Positions 32,966 to 39,485 of a DNA stretch of 39,485 bases are shown piece after piece. Origin of the DNA: an uncultured Anaerolineae bacterium (GTDB lineage: Bacteria; Chloroflexota; Anaerolineae; Aggregatilineales; Phototrophicaceae); contig CALAJK010000056.1 of NCBI GenBank assembly GCA_937922795.1, positions 1 through 39,485 on the forward strand, in the 5' to 3' direction. The notes under the pieces were generated by a model. That model searched no databases and had not been told where the DNA came from. It saw nothing but the letters and a program-made list of their open reading frames with translations. How positions within the stretch are numbered: the stretch's first letter is position 1; the number at the start of each line of letters is the position of its first letter. The position numbers were made by a program, and so were the translations under genes.

Positions 32966-33805
32966 TCATCCGATCTTCAGGGTAATGGATTGGTTGATAC
33001 AACCTGTAAACCGCGCTGCGGCGCTGCCGCCGTTGACCGCGATCTCCAACCGGCCGCTGCTGCCAACCAGCGCCAGAGGGACATTGGGGTCAACTTCGCT
33101 GTAGGCGTGATGCATGGATAGCGAAGTGTGGTCGCCAATACTGACAGTCGCAGCGCGCGCGTCGAATCTAACTGGCGTGATGTTTGCGCCGACGTGAGGC
33201 TGCAGCTCCAGCTCATTCTCGGTCGTCCAACGTAGTGGTCTGATGCTGGTGATGAGATTGCCGAAATGATCAGCGTACAGCACTTCGCCGATGATCGTGT
33301 CGTGGGTGATTTCCAGGCGCGGCGGCGGCAGGCGGCGAATGCCCTGGATGCTCGTCCCCAGCGCTTTGAGCGGGACGCCGGCGGCCAGGTGGGCCGCTGC
33401 CGGCGCGAAGATATCGCGCCCGTGAAACGTATAGCCGACGCCAGGCAGATGATAGTGTGGGTTATCTAGAGTGACTGCGGCTTGAAGCCCTAGTTCATCT
33501 AGTGTGTACGACAGCAGTCCGTTGTCGGGCGCGACGAAGTAGTAGTCGCCGGCTGCTACCGCAACTGGCTTGCGGGCGCTGCCTACCCCAGGATCAACGA
33601 CGCTCAGAAAGACGGTGCCGCGCGGGAAATAAGCATAGCTGTCTTGTAAGATGACAGTCCCGTGCCGGATTTGTTGGGGCTGTACAGCGTGTGTCAGATC
33701 GATCAGCTTGGCTGATGAGAAGATGCTCAGTATGACCGCGCGCATGACGCCGACGTAATTGTCGCTTAGACCAAAATCAGTGAGGAGCGCGATGATGCCG
33801 TTCAC
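32966..33805 (-). CDS. SAM hydroxide adenosyltransferase (DUF62 family)
   Basis: A DUF62 enzyme of the fluorinase/chlorinase superfamily; characterised members split S-adenosylmethionine with water into adenosine and methionine. In 279 aa it shows LLTDFGLSDNYVGVMRAV, the Asp-Arg pair in VVDPGVGSARKP (D71 and R78, the same 7-residue spacing as in the archaeal enzyme), APDNGLLSY, and His128 in TFHGRDIFAP, completing the Asp-Arg-His set. I place the start at GTG 33805 with AGGA 7 nt upstream; a TTG at 33868 would lie inside the promoter. It is the first gene of the pair with murA. Confidence 0.88.
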   Translation of the reverse strand: MNGIIALLTDFGLSDNYVGVMRAVILSIFSSAKLIDLTHAVQPQQIRHGTVILQDSYAYFPRGTVFLSVVDPGVGSARKPVAVAAGDYYFVAPDNGLLSYTLDELGLQAAVTLDNPHYHLPGVGYTFHGRDIFAPAAAHLAAGVPLKALGTSIQGIRRLPPPRLEITHDTIIGEVLYADHFGNLITSIRPLRWTTENELELQPHVGANITPVRFDARAATVSIGDHTSLSMHHAYSEVDPNVPLALVGSSGRLEIAVNGGSAAARFTGCINQSITLKIG

Positions 33806-33840
33806 CGGGTTTTCCTGAATCTGCGGTAGGTTTCGGATGT

Positions 33841-33868
33841 ATTGTAGCGGGTTGAAACCGGTTGACAA
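33841..33868 (-). promoter_or_regulatory. Promoter of the SAM hydrolase-murA operon
   Basis: On the - strand TTGTCA (33863-33868), 16-bp spacer, TACAAT (33841-33846). Its -35 overlaps the -35 of the divergent his promoter inside the palindrome GGTTGACAACC (33860-33870). Confidence 0.75.
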
Positions 33869-33890
33869 CCGCCAGCCCCATGACTATACT
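33862..33890 (+). promoter_or_regulatory. Promoter of the his operon
   Basis: Perfect TTGACA (33862-33867), 17-bp spacer, TATACT (33885-33890). Predicted start near 33897, which coincides with the ATG of the leader ORF. Confidence 0.85.
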
Positions 33891-33896
33891 CAACGC

Positions 33897-33980
33897 ATGT
33901 GTCCGAATCAGCAGCGCGCCGCCTGCCCCGCGTATCATCGCACCTTCCAGGATCTATTTCCGGTGCTGGTTCGGCGTTAG
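33897..33980 (+). CDS. Putative his leader peptide (leaderless mRNA)
   Basis: A 27-codon ORF starts right at the predicted transcription start and has no room for a Shine-Dalgarno, so it would be translated as a leaderless message. The peptide is MCPNQQRAACPAYHRTFQ followed by DLFPVLVRR. It has one His codon (codon 14, 33936-33938), between Tyr and Arg. The stop lies beyond the antiterminator segment. Against it: classical his leaders carry a run of His codons, and only one is present here. Confidence 0.45.
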   Translation: MCPNQQRAACPAYHRTFQDLFPVLVRR

Positions 33981-34034
33981 ACGCGCATGCTGCCTGATCG
34001 TCCAACTTCCCCGCACCGGCGGGGTTTTTGTTTT
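33940..34034 (+). promoter_or_regulatory. Candidate transcription attenuator of the his operon
   Basis: Four segments fit the classical scheme. Segment 1 is GCACC (33940-33944). Segment 2 is CCGGTGC (33960-33966), able to pair with segment 1 or with segment 3. Segment 3 is GCACCGG (34013-34019), which overlaps the terminator 5' arm. Segment 4 is GCGGGG (34019-34024). A ribosome held at His codon 14 would cover segment 1, allow 2:3 pairing and block the terminator. A ribosome reaching the stop codon would cover segment 2 and let the terminator form. Confidence 0.6.
34009..34034 (+). terminator. Intrinsic terminator in the his leader
   Basis: Stem CCCCGC (34009-34014) with GCGGGG (34019-34024), 4-nt loop, followed by TTTTTGTTTT. 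It ends only about 16 nt before the hisH start codon and 1 nt before the hisH Shine-Dalgarno, so it acts ahead of the operon rather than behind a gene. Confidence 0.85.
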
Positions 34035-34050
34035 CAGGAGATGAATGTCC

Positions 34051-34659
34051 ATGCTGGCCGTCATTGACTATGGCGCGGGCAACCTGCGCAGTGTGCTGCA
34101 CGCGCTGAACTATCTGGGCGCCGACAATATTCGCATCGTTCAGAGTCCGCGCGAACTGAAAAATGCGGCCAAGATCATCCTGCCGGGTGTGGGCGCGTTC
34201 GGCGCGGGTATGGAAAAACTGCGTCAGCAGGAATTGATCCAGCCGATCCGCGATGCAGTGTGGGCGGGAACGCCCTACCTGGGCATCTGCCTGGGCATGC
34301 AGTTTCTATTTGAGCGCAGCGATGAAATGGGCGATCACGAGGGCTTAGGGCTGCTGCCGGGGCGCGTCACACGGTTTCCTGTGGATATGGGTCTGAAAGT
34401 GCCTCATATGGGTTGGAATATGCTCCTGCAAGAACGGCCATCGCCGCTGATGCGAGGGCTTGCGCCTGATAGCTATGCCTATTTCGTCCATAGTTACTAC
34501 TGTGCGCCGGCCGATCCCGCCGACGTGATCACGGTAGTGGACTATGGCATCCGGTTTGCCGCGGCCGTTCAGCATGAGCAAATCTACGGTGTGCAGTTCC
34601 ACCCGGAAAAGAGCCAGCGCACTGGCTTGCAAATCTTGTCGAATTTCCTGGAGTTGTGA
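34051..34659 (+). CDS. hisH: Imidazole glycerol phosphate synthase, glutaminase subunit
   Basis: HisH releases ammonia from glutamine and passes it to HisF in histidine synthesis. The class I amidotransferase fold has nucleophile C80 in GICLGMQF and the His184/Glu186 pair in QFHPEKSQ. The N-terminus DYGAGNLRSV is typical. It is 202 aa with the ATG at 34051, 10 nt after AGGAG; the in-frame ATG at 34045 is only 4 nt from it. Its stop overlaps the hisA start. It is the first gene of hisHAFIE; hisG, D, C, B are not here. Confidence 0.95.
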   Translation: MLAVIDYGAGNLRSVLHALNYLGADNIRIVQSPRELKNAAKIILPGVGAFGAGMEKLRQQELIQPIRDAVWAGTPYLGICLGMQFLFERSDEMGDHEGLGLLPGRVTRFPVDMGLKVPHMGWNMLLQERPSPLMRGLAPDSYAYFVHSYYCAPADPADVITVVDYGIRFAAAVQHEQIYGVQFHPEKSQRTGLQILSNFLEL

Positions 34660-35393
34660 TGATGATCATCTATCCGGCGATTGATCTGCGCAGTGGGCGC
34701 GTCGTCCGTTTGCGCGAGGGTGATCCCGGTCGCCAGACCGTCTTCAGCGACGACCCGGTGCAGACCGCGAAAATGTGGATTGATGAAGGCGCAGCCTGGA
34801 TACACATGGTCAATTTAGATGGAGCGCTGGCCGCGGCCAATGACAATCTGCGGATTCTAGAGCGAGCAGCAGCCCTGGGGACGCCTATCCAGTTTGGCGG
34901 CGGTTTGCGCAGCCTGGACGACATCGCGCAGGCTCTCGCGGCGGGGGCGGCGCGAGCCGTTTTGGGCACCGCAGCCGTGCAGCAGCCCGAGCTGGTCAGC
35001 CAGGCGCTTGAGCGATGGGGGGCGGGCCGGATATGCATTGCGCTGGATGCCCGCGATGGCAGGGTGGCGACGCACGGCTGGCAGCAGCTCAGCGCGCTCA
35101 GCCCGGCTGAGCTAGGCCGCCAAATGGCGGCGTTGGGCGCCCAACACGCGCTGTACACAGATGTACGGCGTGACGGTGGGCTGAGCGGGGTCAACGTAGA
35201 AGCGACGGCCGCTCTGGCGCGCGAAACGAGGCTGCTCGTGATCGCTTCGGGTGGGGTGGGGGCATTGGATGATTTGCGCCATTTGAAGCGGACAGGTGTG
35301 ATCGCCGGCGCGGTCATCGGCATGGCGTTATATGAGGGGCGATTTACGCTGCGCGAAGCGCTCGCCGCGGCGGGAGGTGAAAATGCTGGCTAA
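34659..35393 (+). CDS. hisA: ProFAR isomerase
   Basis: HisA isomerises ProFAR to PRFAR, an Amadori rearrangement in histidine synthesis. The (beta/alpha)8 barrel has the two catalytic acids: D9 in YPAIDLRSG and D130 in CIALDARDG. Phosphate-binding stretches are FGGGLRS and IASGGVGAL, and [11 protein letters not shown] is the usual seventh-strand motif. It is 244 aa. ATG 34659 overlaps the hisH stop by 1 bp; ATG 34662 is equally possible. A bifunctional PriA (HisA/TrpF) role cannot be excluded from sequence. Confidence 0.94.
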   Translation: MMIIYPAIDLRSGRVVRLREGDPGRQTVFSDDPVQTAKMWIDEGAAWIHMVNLDGALAAANDNLRILERAAALGTPIQFGGGLRSLDDIAQALAAGAARAVLGTAAVQQPELVSQALERWGAGRICIALDARDGRVATHGWQQLSALSPAELGRQMAALGAQHALYTDVRRDGGLSGVNVEATAALARETRLLVIASGGVGALDDLRHLKRTGVIAGAVIGMALYEGRFTLREALAAAGGENAG

Positions 35394-36156
35394 ACGGATC
35401 ATTCCCTGCCTGGATGTGATGAACGGCCGAGTGGTGAAGGGGGTGAATTTCGTCAATCTGCGCGACGCAGGCGATCCTGTCGAGCAAGCGGCAGTCTATG
35501 ATCGGGAAGGCGCGGACGAGCTGGTTTTCCTCGATATCACGGCGTCTCATGAAAATCGCAATACCACGTTGGATATGGTGCGCCGGGTGGCAGACGCGCT
35601 GTTCATCCCGTTCTGTGTTGGCGGCGGCATCCGCACAATCGAAGATGTACGCGCCACGCTTCTGGCAGGCGCAGATAAAGTGTCAATCAACAGCGCGGCG
35701 GTCAGGAACCCGGACTTGATTGACCAGGGCGCCTGGGCCTTTGGCAGCCAGTGTATTGTGGTGGCGATTGATCCCAAGTGGGTGGATGGTCGCTGGGTCG
35801 TCCAAATCAACGGTGGACGTCTGCCGACCGATCGTGAGGCAGTTGCCTGGGCGAAAGAAGTTGAAGCGCGCGGCGCGGGCGAAATCCTGCTCACCTGTAT
35901 GGATCGTGATGGAACCAAGATGGGCTATCATATTGAACTGACACAAATGGTCGCAGAGGCCGTTTCGATCCCGGTGATCGCGTCCGGCGGCGCGGGCGCG
36001 CCGGAGCATTTTTACGAGGCGCTGACTGACGGCAAGGCGGATGCGGCGTTAGCGGCTTCGCTGTTCCACTACAACGAGATTCGGATCGGCGACTTGAAAC
36101 GTTACCTGGCAGAGCGCGGCGTGCCGGTGCGAATGACCGGATGGGAAGCGCTATGA
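35383..36156 (+). CDS. hisF: Imidazole glycerol phosphate synthase, cyclase subunit
   Basis: HisF uses ammonia from HisH to turn PRFAR into IGP and AICAR. The 257-aa barrel carries the catalytic D11 ([16 protein letters not shown]) and D130 ([10 protein letters not shown]), plus phosphate motifs FCVGGGIRT and [13 protein letters not shown]. The start ATG 35383 has GGAGG 5 nt upstream and lies 11 bp inside hisA, so the two are coupled. The stop overlaps hisI by ATGA. Confidence 0.96.
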   Translation: MLAKRIIPCLDVMNGRVVKGVNFVNLRDAGDPVEQAAVYDREGADELVFLDITASHENRNTTLDMVRRVADALFIPFCVGGGIRTIEDVRATLLAGADKVSINSAAVRNPDLIDQGAWAFGSQCIVVAIDPKWVDGRWVVQINGGRLPTDREAVAWAKEVEARGAGEILLTCMDRDGTKMGYHIELTQMVAEAVSIPVIASGGAGAPEHFYEALTDGKADAALAASLFHYNEIRIGDLKRYLAERGVPVRMTGWEAL

Positions 36157-36479
36157 TTGAGGATGCGATCCGGTGGGATGAGCGCGGCTTGGCGCCAGTA
36201 GTCGTCCAGGATGCCACGACGCGCCAGGTGCTGATGGTTGCCTACATGAATGCTGAGGCGCTGCGCCGCACGCTGGAGACGGGCGAGACCGTATTTTGGA
36301 GCCGCAGCCGCGGCGCGCTGTGGCACAAAGGCGAGACTTCGGGCAATGTGCAGCGGGTGCGTGAGGTGCTAGTAGATTGTGACGCTGATACGCTCCTGGT
36401 GCTGGTGGAGCCGGCCGGTCCCGCCTGCCATACCGGAGCGGTATCCTGTTTTTACCGGCGTCTGCAAGATCTCGAGTAG
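36153..36479 (+). CDS. hisI: Phosphoribosyl-AMP cyclohydrolase
   Basis: HisI hydrolyses the adenine ring of phosphoribosyl-AMP, the third step of histidine synthesis. The 108-aa protein has the Zn/Mg-binding motifs [31 protein letters not shown] and [12 protein letters not shown]. It is separate from HisE, not a fusion as in enterobacteria. ATG 36153 overlaps the hisF stop by 4 bp. Confidence 0.95.
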   Translation: MIEDAIRWDERGLAPVVVQDATTRQVLMVAYMNAEALRRTLETGETVFWSRSRGALWHKGETSGNVQRVREVLVDCDADTLLVLVEPAGPACHTGAVSCFYRRLQDLE

Positions 36480-36485
36480 GGCTTA

Positions 36486-36785
36486 ATGATGATGGATATG
36501 CTCAGTCAGCTCGAACAGATCATCCGTGAGCGGCAGGCCAACCCCCGGCCAGAAAGTTACACCAACCGGCTGCTGAATGAAGGTTTGTCGCGGGTTGCCC
36601 AGAAAGTCGGGGAAGAGGGCGTGGAAGTGGTCGTAGCGGCGCTGAGTCAAGGCAGGGGCGAACAGATTGGCGAATTGGCCGATCTGTTCTATCATGCGCT
36701 GGTGCTGATGGCAGCGCTGAGCATCACGCTGGAGGATGTGCAGGCGGAACTGGCGCGGCGCCACCGTCTAGACGCAAGCCACTAA
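36486..36785 (+). CDS. hisE: Phosphoribosyl-ATP pyrophosphatase
   Basis: HisE hydrolyses phosphoribosyl-ATP to phosphoribosyl-AMP, the second step of histidine synthesis. The 99-aa all-alpha NTP pyrophosphohydrolase has [25 protein letters not shown] (metal-binding Glu cluster) and [12 protein letters not shown]. It starts 6 bp after hisI; several ATGs lie in a row, and I use the first at 36486. Its end overlaps the convergent esterase gene by 4 bp. No terminator is visible. Confidence 0.94.
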   Translation: MMMDMLSQLEQIIRERQANPRPESYTNRLLNEGLSRVAQKVGEEGVEVVVAALSQGRGEQIGELADLFYHALVLMAALSITLEDVQAELARRHRLDASH

Positions 36786-37753
36786 CCCCATAGCTGCTGC
36801 AAGAAGCGAATCTTTTCGAGGTTGTGGAAACCCTCACCGCCTTCGTGATTGTTGAAGGGATATACGCGGATCTCTTTAGTGCCGGTGAAGTAGTTGTAGG
36901 CAGCAAACACGGTTGAGGGCGGACAGATATCATCCATCAGGCCGACTGAGAACAGCGCTCGCGCGCGCCCACGAACCGCAAAGTTGACGCCATCGAAATA
37001 GGCTAGGGTACGGAAAACGGCATCTACCTGATCCCGATGGATGCGACAGAAGTGAGCGATTTCGGAGTAAGGACGGGTATCCACGAGTTCGGTTGCCCGG
37101 CGAAAGTGACATAGGAACGGCACATCTGGCATGACGATGGCGATATCCGGCGCGAGAGCTGCCGCCGCCAGCGCAATACCGCCGCCCTGGCTGGCGCCGG
37201 TGAGGGCGATGCGCTGGCTGTCGATCCCCCGAAAACTGTGGGCAGCCTCGACGGCGCGCACAGCGTCGGTGAAGACCCGTCGGTAGTAGTAGGTTTGGGG
37301 GCGCAAAATACCCCGCGTCATGAAGCCGGGATACTGTGGATTGTCCCCGTCCGGCGCCAGATCGGGCGTGCTGCCAGGACGCCAGGCGCTTCCCTGACCA
37401 CGGGTATCCATCACTAGATGAGCGAAGCCAGCGCTGCTCCATAGCAGCCAGTCGGTGGGGAAACCGCGCCCTCCGCCGTAGCCGATGTATTCAACGACAC
37501 AGGGCAGGGCTGAGGGGCGGTTGACAGGCAGCAGCAGCCAGCCTTTGATCGGCTGTCCCCCGTATCCATTGAACGTGACGTCGAATGTTTCCACTGTTCG
37601 CAAGCCGAATGAGGCCGGCTCAAAGCGTGCGTTCAGCGGATGGCGCCGCGCTTCGGCCAGCGTGCCGGCCCAGAATGTATCGAAGTCTGGCGGTTCAGTG
37701 CGCGGCGGCAGGTAGGTTTGAAGCTGTTCGAGAGGCAGGTCGAACAAGGGCAT
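36782..37753 (-). CDS. Acetylxylan esterase / cephalosporin-C deacetylase family (CE7)
   Basis: An alpha/beta hydrolase of 323 aa, the CE7 family length. Known members remove acetyl groups from short xylo-oligosaccharides and cephalosporin C inside the cell. The triad is visible: S188 in [16 protein letters not shown]274 in [19 protein letters not shown]303 in [10 protein letters not shown]. The oxyanion region is [10 protein letters not shown]. There is no signal peptide. Start ATG 37753 follows AGGAG at 8 nt; an upstream ATG-like start at 37813 would add an unsupported leader. It is the last intact gene before the insertion-sequence region. Confidence 0.92.
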   Translation of the reverse strand: MPLFDLPLEQLQTYLPPRTEPPDFDTFWAGTLAEARRHPLNARFEPASFGLRTVETFDVTFNGYGGQPIKGWLLLPVNRPSALPCVVEYIGYGGGRGFPTDWLLWSSAGFAHLVMDTRGQGSAWRPGSTPDLAPDGDNPQYPGFMTRGILRPQTYYYRRVFTDAVRAVEAAHSFRGIDSQRIALTGASQGGGIALAAAALAPDIAIVMPDVPFLCHFRRATELVDTRPYSEIAHFCRIHRDQVDAVFRTLAYFDGVNFAVRGRARALFSVGLMDDICPPSTVFAAYNYFTGTKEIRVYPFNNHEGGEGFHNLEKIRFLQQLWG

Positions 37754-37869
37754 AACTGACGCTCCTGCGAGTTGACCGGTGACTGGTGCCAACACTAGCG
37801 CTGAGCGCTTCATCCCGCAACTTTTTCAAGCTAGGGTTCACTACCGTACACAATTTAGAAAGGGGTTGA

Positions 37870-37939
37870 GAGGTTGTCAGAATCTGCTGCGTTTTCTGTT
37901 CCTCAACAAGATACGGAGCAGAAGATGTCTGACAACCTC
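37870..37939. repeat. Hairpin around the start of the IS4-like transposase
   Basis: An outer perfect 12-bp stem (37870-37881 with 37928-37939) and an inner 6-bp stem (37883-37888 with 37917-37922). The inner stem takes in part of the GGAG Shine-Dalgarno, and the ATG (37925) lies in the internal loop. Such a fold on read-through RNA would hide the translation start. Confidence 0.65.
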
Positions 37940-38303
37940 AAACGCTATCGTGCCATATGTAACGGCCTCAAGCAATGCTTTTCCAAGCGGCTCACGCCGC
38001 GCCAGTGGCAGCATGTTCGTGTGATGGCGGCGATGATCAACGGGATCGTAGGCAGTCGCCATGTGCATCTGCCCAAATTGGCGGATAAGTTCCCAACGCA
38101 AGCCGATCGCGAGAGCCGGATCAAGCGGTTTGCCCGCTGGCTCCAGAATGCAGAAGTGACACAGGCCAGCTGTTTCGCGCCATTTGCCGAGGTATTATTG
38201 GTCGGATTAGCCGCACAACCGCTGGTGCTGCTGATCGACGGAAGCGCAATAGGACGCGGCGGCCAGTGTCTAATGGTCAGCGTGGTCTATCGGAAGCGCA
38301 CTT
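37925..38303 (+). pseudogene. IS4-like transposase, N-terminal fragment
   Basis: The first about 126 residues of a DDE transposase of the IS4 superfamily: KRYRAICNGLKQCFSKRL, VHLPKLADKFPTQADRESRI, and the first catalytic Asp in VLLIDGSAIGRGG. The reading frame is cut at 38304 by the end of an IS3-family element. What follows that element does not continue this protein, so the rest of the gene was lost or replaced. The left end of this element lies somewhere in 37815-37870; I could not fix its inverted repeat. Confidence 0.75.
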
Positions 38304-38364
38304 ACCTTACCCCAGTTTGGTGGACAGCAAAAATGTCCGATAGACTGAGAGTAAGGCGCGAGCG

Positions 38365-38649
38365 ATGGGCTACGAGAAATACGTGGCAGAATTCAAACGG
38401 GAAGTGCTGGCGATGGCAGCGGAGGGCAAGCGCAGCATCGCTCAGCTTGAGCGTGATCTAGACATCACGTCGGGGCTGATTTACAAGTGGCAGCAGCGCT
38501 ATCGGGTGCAGGATGAGCAGTTTCAGCCAAGCGAAGAACGGGCAGAGCAGGCGCAGGTGCGCTGATTGAAGCGCGAGTTGGAGATCGTGCGGCAGGAGCG
38601 GGACATCCTAAAAAAAGCCATTCAGGTATTCTCGCGGGGGGAGTCATGA
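38365..38649 (+). pseudogene. IS3-family OrfA, broken by a nonsense codon
   Basis: An HTH/leucine-zipper transposase subunit: EFKREVLAMAAEGKRSIAQL and ITSGLIYKWQQRY, then after a TGA at 38563-38565 the expected continuation LKRELEIVRQERDILKKAIQ. An A7 run at 38610-38616 followed by G is the usual place for -1 frameshifting into orfB, and the -1 frame is open into orfB. So the original frameshift arrangement is still readable, but the nonsense codon kills OrfA. Confidence 0.8.
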
Positions 38650-39268
38650 GCCGCTACCGGTTCGTCGCTGAGCAGCGAAACGTATATCCCGTCAGGCGGT
38701 TGTGTGCGGTGCTGCGCGTCTCGGCGAGCGGCTTCTATGACTGGCTGAAACGAACGCCGAGTCGTCGACCACAAGCGAATGCTGCGCTGTCAGCGCGCAT
38801 CCGACAGGTGCATGAGCGTAGCCGCCAGACCTATGGCTATCTGCGGATGCATGCCGAACTACGCACGCAGCACGCAAGGGGAGCGGGTCGGCAAGCATCG
38901 GGCAGCACGCCTGATGGCACGGATGGGGTTAGCGACCAAAGGACGCCGCCGTTTCAAGGTGACCATCCAGCGCGATGAGCAGCATCGCCGGGCACCTAAC
39001 GTGCTGGAGCGAAGATTATCTGTGCCTGCCGGAGAAAGACAAGGGGATACTGAGCATGAGTGATGTCGGGCGCTGCTGTGACAGCGCCATGCAGGAGAGT
39101 TTCTGGGGTACTCTGAAAACCGAGTGTGCTGACCGTCCCTTCTCGTCACGAGCGGCGGCACGCCAGGCGATCTTCGAGTACATCGAAATCTGGTACAACC
39201 GTCAGCGGCGGCACTCGGCGCTCGGCTATCTCAGCCCGGCCGAATTCGAGCAGCGCACCCGCCTCTGA
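38646..39268 (+). pseudogene. IS3-family OrfB, frameshifted and missing its catalytic core
   Basis: The start is the typical HTH_21-type OrfB N-terminus (RRLCAVLRVSASGFYDWLKR, RQTYGYLRMHAEL). Near 38877 the frame shifts (continuation GERVGKHRAARLMARMGL). After RRAPNVLERR the reading jumps to the C-terminal part GILSMSDVGRCCDSAMQESF followed by WGTLKTE and YNRQRRHSALGYLSPAEFE. The stretch of about 130 residues holding the two catalytic Asp residues is absent, so the element cannot move by itself. Confidence 0.8.
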
Positions 39269-39341
39269 CGTTCTCACCGTCCCTTAGATCGGGGTAAGGT
39301 CACATGGGCAAAAGTAGTGCAAATGAGATAAGCTATGAGAC

Positions 39342-39485
39342 ATGGACTTTCCAATCATAGACCTCCTGGACGAAGATGTGAGTGTCGCCTGGCTGCTGAA
39401 GCATTTTCATCCTAATGGATTGAAATGCCCGCATTGCCAGGCGGATCACGATCAGGCGCGCTGCTTTCGCACCAATGTGGGCAGC
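39342..39485 (+). CDS. IS1595-like transposase, N-terminus (runs off the window)
   Basis: The 48 visible residues contain a short acidic start (MDFPIIDLLDEDVSVAWLLK), then the first knuckle of a zinc ribbon (LKCPHCQADHD) and ARCFRTNVGS, as in IS1595-type and related transposases. The second knuckle and DDE core lie beyond the window. The AT-richer 5' flank starting near 39305 (GGGCAAAAGTAGTGC) could be its terminal repeat. It abuts the right end of the IS3-like element. Confidence 0.6.
   Translation, partial: MDFPIIDLLDEDVSVAWLLKHFHPNGLKCPHCQADHDQARCFRTNVGS

Larger units (their letters stand above)
38304..39300 (+). mobile_element. Degenerate IS3-family insertion sequence
   Basis: The ends are imperfect inverted repeats: ACCTTACCCC at 38304-38313 and GGGGTAAGGT at 39291-39300, with further scattered matches over about 34 bp. 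It is 997 bp long, shorter than usual (about 1.2-1.5 kb) because of an internal deletion. The flanking triplets CTT and CAC do not form a target duplication. It holds a broken orfA and orfB and is inserted into the IS4-like gene. Confidence 0.8.

Noticed and set aside
33897-34040. Possible T-box or known riboswitch upstream of hisH
   Set aside because: No T-box sequence (TGGNACCGCG-like) or recognisable aptamer. The pairing pattern fits ribosome-mediated attenuation better.
1-39485. CRISPR arrays, prophage modules, toxin-antitoxin pairs, origin of replication
   Set aside because: I looked for regularly spaced repeats, phage structural genes, small paired genes and DnaA-box clusters and saw none.

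Overview
The window is a GC-rich (roughly 57-60 % by eye) bacterial chromosome segment with densely packed genes. I infer Chloroflexota (Anaerolineae-like). The main hints are a BTAD/SARP-type regulator, a TyrZ-like tyrosyl-tRNA synthetase, a MurA with Asp in place of the catalytic Cys, and abundant degenerate IS elements. No rRNA marker is present, so this is not proven.

Layout. (1) 1-10.3 kb: partial alaS, divergent from glgB; a Sua5-type tRNA-t6A enzyme overlapping a degenerate ADP-ribosylglycohydrolase-fold gene; then ctpA, secG and a peptide-type ABC solute-binding protein on the + strand, and rtcB plus a CoA-transferase beta subunit on the - strand. (2) 10.3-14 kb: a cyclic-nucleotide-binding domain protein, a TauE/SafE permease, tyrS, and the CoA-transferase alpha subunit, about 4 kb from its apparent partner. 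(3) 14-20.5 kb: near-consensus promoter, TPP riboswitch, hairpin, then thiB-thiP-thiQ, a DinB-like gene and iolC-iolB, all on one strand without an obvious break, ending in a terminator shared with the convergent gyrB. (4) 22.5-23 kb: back-to-back promoters for gyrB and for a tRNA-Arg(UCU) gene whose anticodon is split by a 255-nt group I intron. (5) 23-30.1 kb: a BTAD regulator, a small membrane protein, and a fatty-acid cluster (acyl-CoA ligase, double-hotdog hydratase, second acyl-CoA ligase, thioesterase). (6) 30.2-33.8 kb: a long coiled-coil protein, murA and a SAM hydrolase (DUF62). (7) 33.8-36.8 kb: hisH-hisA-hisF-hisI-hisE behind a strong promoter and a leader that reads as a classical transcription attenuator (leader ORF, three competing pairings, intrinsic terminator). 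(8) 36.8-39.5 kb: a CE7 acetyl esterase followed by a pile-up of broken insertion sequences.

The most interesting signals are not protein genes. They are the tRNA-Arg(UCU) group I intron, the his attenuator with its leaderless leader ORF, and the palindromic -35 element that seems to serve both the his operon and the divergent SAM hydrolase-murA operon. I saw no CRISPR array, phage module or large defence system.
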